Of a stretch of 64,000 nt of DNA, positions 46,355 to 53,880 are shown piece after piece. Each line of letters opens with the position of its first letter. Within the stretch, counting starts at the first letter, position 1. Below the pieces are notes generated by a model. That model was not told the origin of the DNA, did not search any database, and saw only the letters and a list, made by a program, of their open reading frames with translations. Source of the DNA: Hodarchaeum sp048939265. Its GTDB lineage: Archaea > Asgardarchaeota > Heimdallarchaeia > Hodarchaeales > Hodarchaeaceae. Where the stretch lies: positions 1 to 64,000 of the forward strand of contig JBHLPQ010000001.1 of NCBI GenBank assembly GCA_048939265.1, written 5' to 3'. A program made the translations under genes and the position numbers.

Positions 46355-46455
46355 GGCCGACGTAGGATAGATACGAGCAGCTGACTGCTTGTAGTACAAT
46401 GGTAGTCTCGGAGGTTGTGGCCCTTCATGTCCGGGTTCGATTCCCGGTGTCGGCC
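46355..46455 (+). tRNA. tRNA-His (anticodon GTG) with a D-loop intron
   Basis: An encoded G at position -1 (46355) faces discriminator C73 (46455), the tRNA-His identity pair. Acceptor is GCCGACG/TGTCGGC, anticodon arm GGAGG-TTGTGGC-CCTTC (anticodon GTG) and T-arm CCGGG-TTCGATT-CCCGG. Exon 1 (46355-46370) ends GGATAG and exon 2 (46400-46455) begins TGGTAGTCT, giving D-stem GGAT/GTCT with loop AGTGGTA, much like eukaryotic tRNA-His. The 3' CCA is not encoded. The exon boundary may shift by one base. Confidence 0.9.
46371..46399 (+). other. 29-nt intron in the D-loop of tRNA-His
   Basis: The intron contains a 9-bp helix, TACGAGCAG/CTGCTTGTA, capped by CTGA. Flanking 3-nt bulges AGA (5') and AAT (3') surround a central 4-nt pairing GGAT/GTAC that has one G-A mismatch, so the bulge-helix-bulge is relaxed rather than strict. 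Removal restores a 7-nt D-loop and a 72-nt tRNA. Confidence 0.75.
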
Positions 46456-46626
46456 CTCACTTTTAACACAAGATTTTATATATAAATCACTGCTACAATC
46501 ACCCTCAGCTTTATTTTGTCAGTTATGCATCTCTCTTCGGATTTCTTGGTAAAAATAAAAATGAAGATACCTTTTTTCTATTAAAGGATCCTTACTTAGA
46601 GTTGCCATTAAAGAGCCTGAAGATTA

Positions 46627-47769
46627 CTATTCCATATTCGCATGAACTATTGGAGGATCACCAGGAGTTATTGTGATTAAATTTCTTGAAACTAACTCCT
46701 CTTGTAACATTTGTTTGAGCCTCGTGGGATGTGCACCAACAGACATGGCAAGTGTAGGAAGATCTAGAGAACCTCCAAGATTTAGTAAAATCAAGATTGA
46801 AGCATATAAGGGATGGGTGGAAAGTAACCTCTGAGTGTATTCCAAGATTATATTACGTTGAGTACGTTCATCATATATTTTGGTCAGTTTTTCTTGAAGG
46901 GTTTTCTGCTCCTCTTCGGCCATTGTAAGAGCTTCTTCCAGACGAGATACCGTCATTTTATACTGTTTAGAGTCTACTTCATGTCGTTCAATTTCATTCT
47001 TTAAGCGGGTCTGCATTTCTTCTATCTCTAAATCATAATCCTGACGTACCTGCTTTAATCGTTGTTGTACAGCCTCTTCTAACATCCGAGCATAATAATC
47101 TTCTTGTATTTGATAGGTTTCAGCAACTGAGGCTAACGCCTCTTCAATATCTTTTTCGTGGATCTTTTCATTCTCTTTTAATTTTTCAATTAACGCCTCT
47201 TTCGCAGCTAATTCTGATCTAATCTCCACAACGCTTTTTTGGGTTAGCTGTTCCTGCTCTTGAAGGCTTTGAACTTGATTCTGCAACCGTTTGATTTCTA
47301 TCTCTTGTTGTGCGACTTTATCCTTATTTTCCTCATAAATCTGACGGTTTTCCTCCCGCTCGTGTTCAAACTGAGACAGCTGTGTATTCTTGTCTTTGAT
47401 CTGGCCTTTTAAGGTCTTAATCTCTGCCTCGAATACTTGAATTTGTTCTTCTGTAACAGAAGAAGTGACTTCTTGAAGGAATGTCGCATCACTTTGAATG
47501 ATTTGGCGAATCCGACCCAAAGATTTGAGTGTAATACGGGTCAATTCTCCATCTACAACACGTGCGGTCTCCTTCCTGATTATTTTAATAAATTCTTCTA
47601 AATCTTTGTAAGTAAAATGTGGAAGGCCTTGGGTGACGAAAGAGCTTTTCGCCCCAGAAATACCTACACCAATCTCCTGCTGAGCAACCTCTCGATCTTT
47701 AGCCATTTCATTAATAAACTCTAAACCATACTCCTTCAGCGTTTTTTGTGCCATATATCTTTCCTTCAT
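46627..47769 (-). CDS. Long coiled-coil protein with C-terminal winged-helix-like domain
   Basis: 380 residues. The N-terminal 110 are a small helical domain; about 105-310 is an almost unbroken coiled coil rich in Glu, Gln and Lys. The C-terminal 65 residues ('LYASILILLNLGGSLDLPTLA' region, about 318-338) resemble a winged helix: helix, turn, then 'HPTRLKQMLQEELVSRNLI'. It could be a DNA-organising or scaffold protein; no family recognised. It is divergent from the RNase III gene. ATG at 47754 (MAQKTL...) is an alternative start. Confidence 0.65.
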   Translation of the reverse strand: MKERYMAQKTLKEYGLEFINEMAKDREVAQQEIGVGISGAKSSFVTQGLPHFTYKDLEEFIKIIRKETARVVDGELTRITLKSLGRIRQIIQSDATFLQEVTSSVTEEQIQVFEAEIKTLKGQIKDKNTQLSQFEHEREENRQIYEENKDKVAQQEIEIKRLQNQVQSLQEQEQLTQKSVVEIRSELAAKEALIEKLKENEKIHEKDIEEALASVAETYQIQEDYYARMLEEAVQQRLKQVRQDYDLEIEEMQTRLKNEIERHEVDSKQYKMTVSRLEEALTMAEEEQKTLQEKLTKIYDERTQRNIILEYTQRLLSTHPLYASILILLNLGGSLDLPTLAMSVGAHPTRLKQMLQEELVSRNLITITPGDPPIVHANME

Positions 47770-47840
47770 ATATTGAGAAGAATCTCGCTCATAATTTAAT
47801 TTAAATTATAAAATTTTCAGCTTCCTTTAAATCATTCTAC

Positions 47841-48608
47841 ATGACGAATGAAAAAGAGGCCTCTCTCATGTCAGCAGAGCAAAACAATGTACTGTTTCAG
47901 AAATTCAATCTTTCCTTAAATCTAAAATTACCTCTAGCATTACTCATTGAAGCTCTTACACACCCGTCCTACAAATCAGTAGATCCTAATATTCGTGATA
48001 ATCAACGACTTGAAACGCTTGGAGATTCCGTTATTGATCTTCTCGTTCTTAATTGGTTCTATCACAAGGATGTAATGACTGAAGGAATGTTAACGAAGAA
48101 ACGGGCCGAAATTGTCCAAAACACCACATTAGCGAAAATAGGGAAAGACTTACAATTAGACTCAATCCTACGCTGTGCACCAGCTTATATAATTCAAGAA
48201 AAAGATATTGCTGATACTATTGAAGCCATCTTCGGAGCAGTATTCGTAGCTAATGGATTGTCTTTATGTCAGTCGCTGTTATTACAACTGTTTGAGGATC
48301 TTTTAGATAATGCTTTGAACTCCGATGAGAATGAAAGCTTTATTCTAGGCCAAAATGAAATTAATCCAAAAAATCAGCTCCAGGAATTTTTTCAGCAGCG
48401 GTATTTACCTGAACCTATATATCGATTACTTAAAAAGGAGGGGAGTGATCATGAACCAAGATATTGGTATTTATGTCAAGGAACATACCAAGAGGAGATT
48501 GTGAAAGGGGAAGGATTTGGAAAAAATAAAAAAGAAGCGCAGAAAGACGCTGCCCAAAACTTGCTCAAAAAACTCATTCACTTGGAAAATCAGGTTAATT
48601 GTGATTAA
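47841..48608 (+). CDS. rnc: Ribonuclease III with dsRNA-binding domain
   Basis: A dsRNA endonuclease that processes rRNA and mRNA hairpins in bacteria. The catalytic domain (about 12-160) has signature 'QRLETLGDSVIDL' (55-67) and 'DTIEAIFGAVF' (125-135), giving the acidic residues E58, D62, D125 and E128. The dsRBD (about 176-246) starts 'NPKNQLQEFFQQRYLPEP' and ends 'GKNKKEAQKDAAQNLLKKL'. The domain order and 255-residue length match bacterial enzymes. RNase III is uncommon in archaea, so transfer or an old lineage trait is likely. Start ATG 47841, or 47868. It converges with S19. Confidence 0.93.
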   Translation: MTNEKEASLMSAEQNNVLFQKFNLSLNLKLPLALLIEALTHPSYKSVDPNIRDNQRLETLGDSVIDLLVLNWFYHKDVMTEGMLTKKRAEIVQNTTLAKIGKDLQLDSILRCAPAYIIQEKDIADTIEAIFGAVFVANGLSLCQSLLLQLFEDLLDNALNSDENESFILGQNEINPKNQLQEFFQQRYLPEPIYRLLKKEGSDHEPRYWYLCQGTYQEEIVKGEGFGKNKKEAQKDAAQNLLKKLIHLENQVNCD

Positions 48609-48627
48609 GCAATGTTTCAAAGAACTT

Positions 48628-49023
48628 CTATTTCAAGGGGACAAATTGTGATCCTCTTGTGGCTCCAATACCAGGAGCGGAGTGCTTAACCTGTTTACAG
48701 GTGGGCGCAAACTCCCCTAAATAATGTCCAAGCATTTCTGGGAGAAGATTGACACGAAGAAACTCCTTACCGTTGTAAACCTGAACAACAGCACCAATAA
48801 GTTCGGGAAGAATGATGAAATCGCGGCAGTGCGTTCGAATAGGCCGTTTTGATTCTTTGCTAGCCAGAATGCGTTCCATTAGTTTAATGTGCTGAGAACT
48901 CATTCCACGGGTCAGAGATCGACGCTGGCGAGCAGGAAGGAGGGAAATAAATTCATCCATGGATTTTTGACGGAGTTCATCGAGTGTAAATCCACGATAA
49001 CGAAAACCACGACGTGATGACAA
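48628..49023 (-). CDS. rps19: Ribosomal protein S19 (uS19)
   Basis: 131 residues of the small-subunit head protein. 'KESKRPIRTHCRDFIILPEL' (about 56-75) and 'GKEFLRVNLLPEMLGHYLGEF' region (about 84-104) are the S19 core, ending in 'HSAPGIGATRGSQFVPLK'. In archaea the gene normally sits between L2 and L22. Here it is on the opposite strand, divergent from L22, with no L2 nearby. Start at 49023. It should have its own promoter in the 49024-49384 gap. Confidence 0.96.
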   Translation of the reverse strand: MSSRRGFRYRGFTLDELRQKSMDEFISLLPARQRRSLTRGMSSQHIKLMERILASKESKRPIRTHCRDFIILPELIGAVVQVYNGKEFLRVNLLPEMLGHYLGEFAPTCKQVKHSAPGIGATRGSQFVPLK

Positions 49024-49384
49024 TTAAATTCACCTTTACTTTCATATCCAGGGAAAATAAGATAGGGTTAAAAAAAAGTAGGTAGACCATCTGATGGAGG
49101 AGAGTTAAGAAAATTAAATGTATTAAAAATGCTGTATTATAAAAAAGGTTAGAATGGAGAATTTAATGTGTTGTAGAAACCAAAATAGCTGAAATAATGA
49201 ATAGGCAAGGAAGAGGCAGAAATTCTTCAAAGGATTTGAAATGCGTACATGAATCAGTGGGAGGAGATGATTTTTATAACGAAAAAATCGTAACCTTAAA
49301 TGTTTAAAACAAGCCAATACTACGTGTAAAGGTTAAAAAACAGGAAAACAATAGAGGATTCAGGATTATTCCTCAATCTTTAAA
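49024..49384. other. Divergent promoter region between S19 and the L22 operon
   Basis: 361 AT-rich bases between two divergent ribosomal gene starts. It must hold both promoters; TTTTATAACG at about 49271-49280 is a possible TATA box for the L22 side but leaves a long leader. No ORF, L2 remnant or tRNA was seen. Confidence 0.35.
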
Positions 49385-49861
49385 ATGGTTGAATTTGAAG
49401 TGCCGAATTACAAGATCTCCGTCTTTGGGTTAGATGCAGACCGCACTGCGATTGCAACAGGACGGAATATGCGAATTTCGCCAAAGCATGCTCGTGAAAT
49501 TTGTCATGAATTAAAAGGGAAATACTTAGAAACCGCTCAAGAATATCTTGAACAAGTAATCGCAGGAGAAAAAAGTGTTCCTTTCAAACGATATCGGAAA
49601 AAAATACCTCACCGACGCGATTTACAGAAATGGCCAGCAGGGCGTTACCCCCAAAAGGCAGCAAGGGAAATTCTCCGAGTCTTGGAAAATGTGGAACAGA
49701 ATTCCTCATTCAAAGGATTAGAGGTTAGCCGGTTACGAATAACCCATATTGCGGCTCAAAGAGGACGAAAAATCCGAGGAATTATGCCACGAGCCCATGG
49801 ACGGTCATCACCAAGCAATCAAACATTAACTCATGTCGAGGTAGTGGTTACGGAGGAGTGA
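49385..49861 (+). CDS. rpl22: Ribosomal protein L22 (uL22)
   Basis: 158 residues lining the peptide exit tunnel. 'RNMRISPKHAREICHELKGK' (about 27-46) and 'RAHGRSSPSNQTLTHVEVVV' (about 137-156) are the archaeal L22 blocks; the second contains the tunnel loop end. It is first in the plus-strand ribosomal operon and is followed by S3 after 4 bases. Confidence 0.97.
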   Translation: MVEFEVPNYKISVFGLDADRTAIATGRNMRISPKHAREICHELKGKYLETAQEYLEQVIAGEKSVPFKRYRKKIPHRRDLQKWPAGRYPQKAAREILRVLENVEQNSSFKGLEVSRLRITHIAAQRGRKIRGIMPRAHGRSSPSNQTLTHVEVVVTEE

Positions 49862-49865
49862 GGGA

Positions 49866-50657
49866 ATGGCTGCAAGAAAAGAGTTATTAAATAGGAATTT
49901 GCAATACGTTCAAGTAAGTGAATACCTAAATGATGAATTACAGTTAGCAGGGCAAGGGAAGGTTGAGATTCATAAAACACCAATGGGCCATCGAGTGGTA
50001 ATCCACGCTGTACGATTAGGAATGGTGATTGGGAGACGTGGACGAAATATTAGAAAAATCACTGAAATTCTAGAGCATAAATTCGGATTAGAAACTCCTC
50101 AACTAGAAATCAAAGATCTTGAAAATCCTAGACTTAATTCCCGAGTAATGGCTGGTAGATTAATTTCACAAATTCAAAAGGGGTTCCACTTTCGTAGAGC
50201 AGGGTATGCTTTAGTTCGACGAATCATGTCCGCAGACGCACGAGGTTGCGAAATTACAATAAAAGGCAAATTAACCTCCCAACGAGCACGTGCGGAAGTT
50301 TTCAGAGAAGGGTTCGTGGCAAAATGTGGAGAGCCTTCAAAAAGATACGTCGAAGATACAGTAATGGAAGTAACACTCAAACAGGGAGTTATCGGGGTAC
50401 ATGTAAAGATTATGCAACCCGATGCAGTACTCCCTGATGATGCCGTACTCATACCAAATGTTTTTGGTGAACCAAAAGATGAAGTGATCATCGAGGAAGA
50501 AGAAGAATTTGTCGAAGAAGAACTAAAACCAGAAACTGAGGAAGAGCCCATACCTGAAACGAAAGCAGAAGAAGATATAATTGAAGCGGATCCTGAAGAT
50601 GCAATTGAAAAAAGTGAAGAATTGCTGAAAGAGGAAGATTTTGAAGAAGAAAGGTGA
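49866..50657 (+). CDS. rps3: Ribosomal protein S3 (uS3) with acidic C-terminal extension
   Basis: 263 residues. The KH domain is visible at 'VIGRRGRNIRKITEILEHKF' (about 56-75), and the S3 C-terminal domain spans about 85-200. The last 60 residues are mostly Glu/Asp with some Pro and Lys, a disordered acidic tail longer than in most archaeal S3 proteins. It overlaps the L29 start (GTGA) by 4 bases. Confidence 0.96.
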   Translation: MAARKELLNRNLQYVQVSEYLNDELQLAGQGKVEIHKTPMGHRVVIHAVRLGMVIGRRGRNIRKITEILEHKFGLETPQLEIKDLENPRLNSRVMAGRLISQIQKGFHFRRAGYALVRRIMSADARGCEITIKGKLTSQRARAEVFREGFVAKCGEPSKRYVEDTVMEVTLKQGVIGVHVKIMQPDAVLPDDAVLIPNVFGEPKDEVIIEEEEEFVEEELKPETEEEPIPETKAEEDIIEADPEDAIEKSEELLKEEDFEEER

Positions 50658-50875
50658 TAGAAACGGCAATATTAAGGAAAGCTGAGATTCGGAAATTGTC
50701 TCTTCCTGAACGGGAGAAGAAGTTAAAAGAATTGAAAACCGAATTATTGACATTGAGAGGCAAAGCTAAAACAGGATCAATTGAATCCGCCGGTCGTGTC
50801 CGTGAACTAAGACGAACAGTGGCACGAATCCTTACCATTAATAAGGAAGAGCAAAATGTCCCGAAATCACCGTGA
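50654..50875 (+). CDS. rpl29: Ribosomal protein L29 (uL29)
   Basis: 73 residues forming the usual helical hairpin: 'LRKAEIRKLSLPEREKKLKE' (about 7-26) then 'RTVARILTINKEE' (about 56-68). The start is GTG at 50654, overlapping the S3 stop as GTGA, which signals coupled translation. The Rpp29 gene overlaps its end by 20 bases. Confidence 0.93.
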   Translation: MIETAILRKAEIRKLSLPEREKKLKELKTELLTLRGKAKTGSIESAGRVRELRRTVARILTINKEEQNVPKSP

Positions 50876-51143
50876 AGTATCACTAGAGAGAAATCTATTA
50901 AGAATTAGGTTAATAAATCGTCAATGCGAAATTGAATATTCAGGCAATGTATTTTCAGGACAAATTAGGAACGAAACAAAAAATACCTGGGAAATAATGA
51001 CCACATCAGGGTTGAAAACAATCCCAAAGGATCAAGCTAAATTACGAATCACAATTAATAACCAATCATACAAAATAAATGGTAACCAAATGAAAGGACG
51101 ATATGAAGATCGCATTAAGCGTATGAGGAAACGTAAATGGTGA
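50856..51143 (+). CDS. rnp1: RNase P protein Rpp29 (Rnp1)
   Basis: 95 residues, the Sm-like RNase P subunit that binds the specificity part of the RNA with Rpp21. 'GNVFSGQIRNETKNTWEI' (about 30-47) is the typical strand-turn-strand. The basic C-terminus 'GRYEDRIKRMRKRKW' fits the family. Its place between L29 and S17 matches the conserved archaeal order. It overlaps S17 by 7 bases. Confidence 0.9.
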   Translation: MSRNHREVSLERNLLRIRLINRQCEIEYSGNVFSGQIRNETKNTWEIMTTSGLKTIPKDQAKLRITINNQSYKINGNQMKGRYEDRIKRMRKRKW

Positions 51144-51481
51144 AGAAAAAGTATTCACGACAAATTGGAATCGCCCCGACACCTAAGAGGACGTGTGATG
51201 ACCAGAACTGTCCCTTCCATGGAACATTATCTGTTCGTGGACGAATTATTGAAACAAAAGTGATTTCAGACAGAATGGACAAAACAGTGACAGTTGAAAG
51301 ACCATATCTGGAATTAATAAGGAAATACAAACGTTATGGGCGATCAACAATACGAATGCATGCTCATAATCCCCCTTGCATCGACGCGAAGGTGGGAGAC
51401 CATATACGAATTGGAGAATGTCGTCCACTATCAAAAACCGTTTCTTTCGTTGTAATTGAAAATCTTGGGAAAGGAGAATGA
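51137..51481 (+). CDS. rps17: Ribosomal protein S17 (uS17)
   Basis: 114 residues. The archaeal N-terminal extension has 'CDDQNCPFHGTLSVRGRI' (about 20-37), then the core 'DRMDKTVTVER' (about 46-56), 'RMHAHNPPCIDAKVGDHIRI' (about 73-92) and 'ECRPLSKTVSFVV' (about 94-106). It is in the operon with L14 immediately after. Confidence 0.96.
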   Translation: MVKKKYSRQIGIAPTPKRTCDDQNCPFHGTLSVRGRIIETKVISDRMDKTVTVERPYLELIRKYKRYGRSTIRMHAHNPPCIDAKVGDHIRIGECRPLSKTVSFVVIENLGKGE

Positions 51482-51485
51482 TAAA

Positions 51486-51902
51486 GTGAAAAAAAGAAGA
51501 TCATTAAGGCTTGTAACAAGGCGAATAACACGCGCACTACCCACTGGAGCTATTGTAAGAGTGGCAGATAACTCTGGGGCAAGAATGATTCAGGTAATTA
51601 GTGTGAAAGGGCATAACACCCGATTAAGAAGACAACCAGCTGCTAGGGTCGGGGATATGATCGTATGTTCAGTCAAAAAAGGAACCCCAAAACTAAGAAG
51701 GCAGATAGTCCACGCCGTTGTAATTAGACAGAAAAAACCCTATAAACGATCAGATGGGAGTTGGGTATATTTTGAAGATAACGCAGTAGTAGTCACAAAC
51801 GAACAAGGAGAACCACGTGGAAGCGAAATCCGAGGAGCCGTATCAAAAGAAGCTGCTGATGCGTGGCCACGAATTGCGAGTACTGCAAGAGTGATTTCCT
51901 GA
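51486..51902 (+). CDS. rpl14: Ribosomal protein L14 (uL14)
   Basis: 138 residues from GTG 51486, which has GGAG 8-11 bases upstream; an in-frame ATG at 51456 would overlap S17 with non-L14 sequence. 'LPTGAIVRVADNSGARMIQV' (about 21-40) and 'VGDMIVCSVKKGTPKLRRQI' (about 56-75) are diagnostic. The C-terminal 'GEPRGSEIRGAVSKEAADAW' is the archaeal form. Confidence 0.95.
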   Translation: MKKRRSLRLVTRRITRALPTGAIVRVADNSGARMIQVISVKGHNTRLRRQPAARVGDMIVCSVKKGTPKLRRQIVHAVVIRQKKPYKRSDGSWVYFEDNAVVVTNEQGEPRGSEIRGAVSKEAADAWPRIASTARVIS

Positions 51903-51914
51903 AAGGTGAAAAAA

Positions 51915-52331
51915 ATGGGTACAAAGACTCGAGATCCATCGAAACAAAGACGCAGGCTATACTCCGCAGACTCATTTCATCGATCAAAACTGATGTCAGC
52001 ACGACTCTCCAAAGACCTACGAGAGAAGTACAAGGTGAGAAAAATGCCCGTACGAACAGGCGATACGGTCTATATTACCACGGGCGACTTCACTGGGACA
52101 GAAGGGAAAGTACTCTCTATCGATACGAAAAAACGACGATTAGCAGTTGATGGAATTGCCCGCGAGAAAGCAGATAAATCAAAAGTAATGTACAAAATTG
52201 ACCCCTCAAAAGTGGTTATTCGGCGGTTTGGAAAAGTAGATAGATCACGAAAGAAGATTCTTGAGCGACGGGCAAAAATGGAACTGGAAATTGACGAAGA
52301 GGACATCAGCGTTGTGGAAGAAGAGGAATAA
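51915..52331 (+). CDS. rpl24: Ribosomal protein L24 (uL24)
   Basis: 138 residues from ATG 51915, with GGTGA just upstream; GTG at 51906 in frame adds three residues. 'DPSKQRRRLYSADSFHRSK' (about 6-24) and the KOW motif 'RTGDTVYITTGDFTGTEGKV' (about 47-66) identify it. The tail is acidic ('DEEDISVVEEEE'). S4e follows after 14 bases. Confidence 0.95.
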   Translation: MGTKTRDPSKQRRRLYSADSFHRSKLMSARLSKDLREKYKVRKMPVRTGDTVYITTGDFTGTEGKVLSIDTKKRRLAVDGIAREKADKSKVMYKIDPSKVVIRRFGKVDRSRKKILERRAKMELEIDEEDISVVEEEE

Positions 52332-52345
52332 TGGAGTAGAGAACA

Positions 52346-53128
52346 ATGGGTAAGAAAGGAAGTCCCCGACATAGAAAACGATTAAGTGCTCCAATCGCAT
52401 ATCCTATCCCAAGAAAGCATGGAATCTTTACAATCAGACCTTACCCGACACGAAGTACAAGGGAATCTTCGATCCCGTTAGGAATTGTAATTAGAGAAAT
52501 ATTAGGATACGCCAAAACCCTTTCCGAAGTTAAAAAAATACTCAGCAAGAAAATAATCAAAATTGATGGAAAAGTGCAAACTAGCTATAAATCTAGCTTA
52601 GGACCAATGGATATATTGGAAATTACCAAAACGGAGGAATATTTTCGGCTAACCCCCTACCGTGGCAAACGAAGATTCAAATTACACCCAATTACCAAAG
52701 ATAACGCTCATCTAAAAATGCAACGAATCCAAAGAAAACAGACAGTCAAGAATAACTTAATTCAACTTACATTTCACGATGGGAGGAACTACTTAATGGA
52801 TCCTAAAGAGAAGTACAAATTTCCTATACAAGAACTTGCAGCCAAAGACAGTGTGATGTTCAACCTGGAAGAAAAAATAATCGAAGATCATTTCCCCTTT
52901 ACTGAAGGTAACACCGCATTAATTATGGGAGGACATAATGTAGGAATCGTTGGCAAAATCCAAGAGATTGAAGCTCAAAGCGGTCGGAGAACAAAAACAG
53001 TTACTTTAGAAACAGAAGAAGGAGAAATAAAAACAACAGATCAACATCTATTTGTCATCGGCCGAGAAGAACCAGTCATTGAAATACCACAAGTAATCAT
53101 CACCGAGGATACTCAAGATGAGCTTTAG
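52346..53128 (+). CDS. rps4e: Ribosomal protein S4e
   Basis: 260 residues, a small-subunit protein found only in archaea and eukaryotes. It starts MGKKGSPRHRKRLSAPI, then has the S4-type RNA-binding segment 'LSKKIIKIDGKVQTSYKSSL' region (about 66-85) and a KOW-like 'GGHNVGIVGKIQEIE' (about 195-209). The end overlaps L5 by 11 bases. Confidence 0.96.
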   Translation: MGKKGSPRHRKRLSAPIAYPIPRKHGIFTIRPYPTRSTRESSIPLGIVIREILGYAKTLSEVKKILSKKIIKIDGKVQTSYKSSLGPMDILEITKTEEYFRLTPYRGKRRFKLHPITKDNAHLKMQRIQRKQTVKNNLIQLTFHDGRNYLMDPKEKYKFPIQELAAKDSVMFNLEEKIIEDHFPFTEGNTALIMGGHNVGIVGKIQEIEAQSGRRTKTVTLETEEGEIKTTDQHLFVIGREEPVIEIPQVIITEDTQDEL

Positions 53129-53720
53129 AAAAAGAACTCTCCCAACAGAAGAAGAAGAAAGGAAACCAGTTCCACTCACAGATGCCGAAAAAGCCTATGT
53201 AAAAGAATGGAAAGCACATCCAATGCGAAAACCACGCATTTTAAAAGTGTGCGTGAACTTTGCAGTAGGATCATCCGGACCAAAACTGGAACAAGCTAGA
53301 GAACTGTGTGAAATCTTAACAAATCAAGCACCAGCAGATGGGAGAGCAAAAGAGTCTGTTAGAGGATTTGGTATTAGAAAACATGAACCCATCGCAGTAT
53401 TCACAACGCTAAGAGGAGAACTTGCTGAAGAATTCCTGAAGAAAGCGTTTTGGGCTGTAGAAGATCAAGTTTCACAGAGAAATTTTGATAGACATGGAAA
53501 CCTATCATTGGGAATAGACGACCACCTAAAATTACCCAATATTAAATACGATCCTAAAATCGGAGTTCACGGATTTGATACAACAGTAGTTTTGGAACGC
53601 CCTGGTTATCGAACAAATCGACGGAGATCACGGAGAATGAAAATCCCAGCTAGCCATAGAATTACTAAAGAGGAAGGTATTGCTTTTTTCAAGCATGAGT
53701 TCAATCTTGGAGTTGTCTAA
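53118..53720 (+). CDS. rpl5: Ribosomal protein L5 (uL5)
   Basis: 200 residues of the central protuberance protein that contacts 5S rRNA. 'HPMRKPRILKVCVNFAVGSS' (about 34-53) and 'GIRKHEPIAVFTTLRG' (about 85-100) are core blocks; 'GVHGFDTTVVLERPGYRTNR' (about 154-173) is the archaeal C-terminal part. S14 follows after one base. Confidence 0.96.
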   Translation: MSFRKRTLPTEEEERKPVPLTDAEKAYVKEWKAHPMRKPRILKVCVNFAVGSSGPKLEQARELCEILTNQAPADGRAKESVRGFGIRKHEPIAVFTTLRGELAEEFLKKAFWAVEDQVSQRNFDRHGNLSLGIDDHLKLPNIKYDPKIGVHGFDTTVVLERPGYRTNRRRSRRMKIPASHRITKEEGIAFFKHEFNLGVV

Positions 53721-53721
53721 T

Positions 53722-53880
53722 ATGCATAAGATGTCAGAGCCAAAGAAAAAGTTTGGGAAGGGAACACGTACCTGTCGGAGATGTGGGACACATAGAGCAG
53801 TTATACGAAAATATGGATTGTACATCTGCAGACGATGTATCCGAGAAATTGCAGACGACTTAGGTTTTAGAAAATATTGA
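53722..53880 (+). CDS. rps14: Ribosomal protein S14 (uS14), zinc-binding form
   Basis: 52 residues from ATG 53722 (second ATG at 53731). 'CRRCGTHRAVIRKYGLYICRRC' region (about 19-40) shows the CxxC...CxxC zinc site of the short S14 type. An in-frame extension upstream to 53680 only reads the L5 tail. The final codon overlaps the next gene's TTG as TTGA. The usual next genes S8 and L6 are absent. Confidence 0.95.
   Translation: MHKMSEPKKKFGKGTRTCRRCGTHRAVIRKYGLYICRRCIREIADDLGFRKY

Noticed and set aside
46472..46482. TTTATATATAAA as a promoter
   Set aside because: No gene starts downstream on either strand at a sensible distance; AT-rich chance is the simpler explanation.
51456..51485. Longer N-terminus for L14 from ATG 51456
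   Set aside because: It overlaps S17, adds ten unrelated residues, and the GTG at 51486 has a ribosome binding site.
53680..53721. Longer N-terminus for S14
   Set aside because: These codons lie over the L5 C-terminus and add sequence not found in S14; ATG 53722 fits the family.
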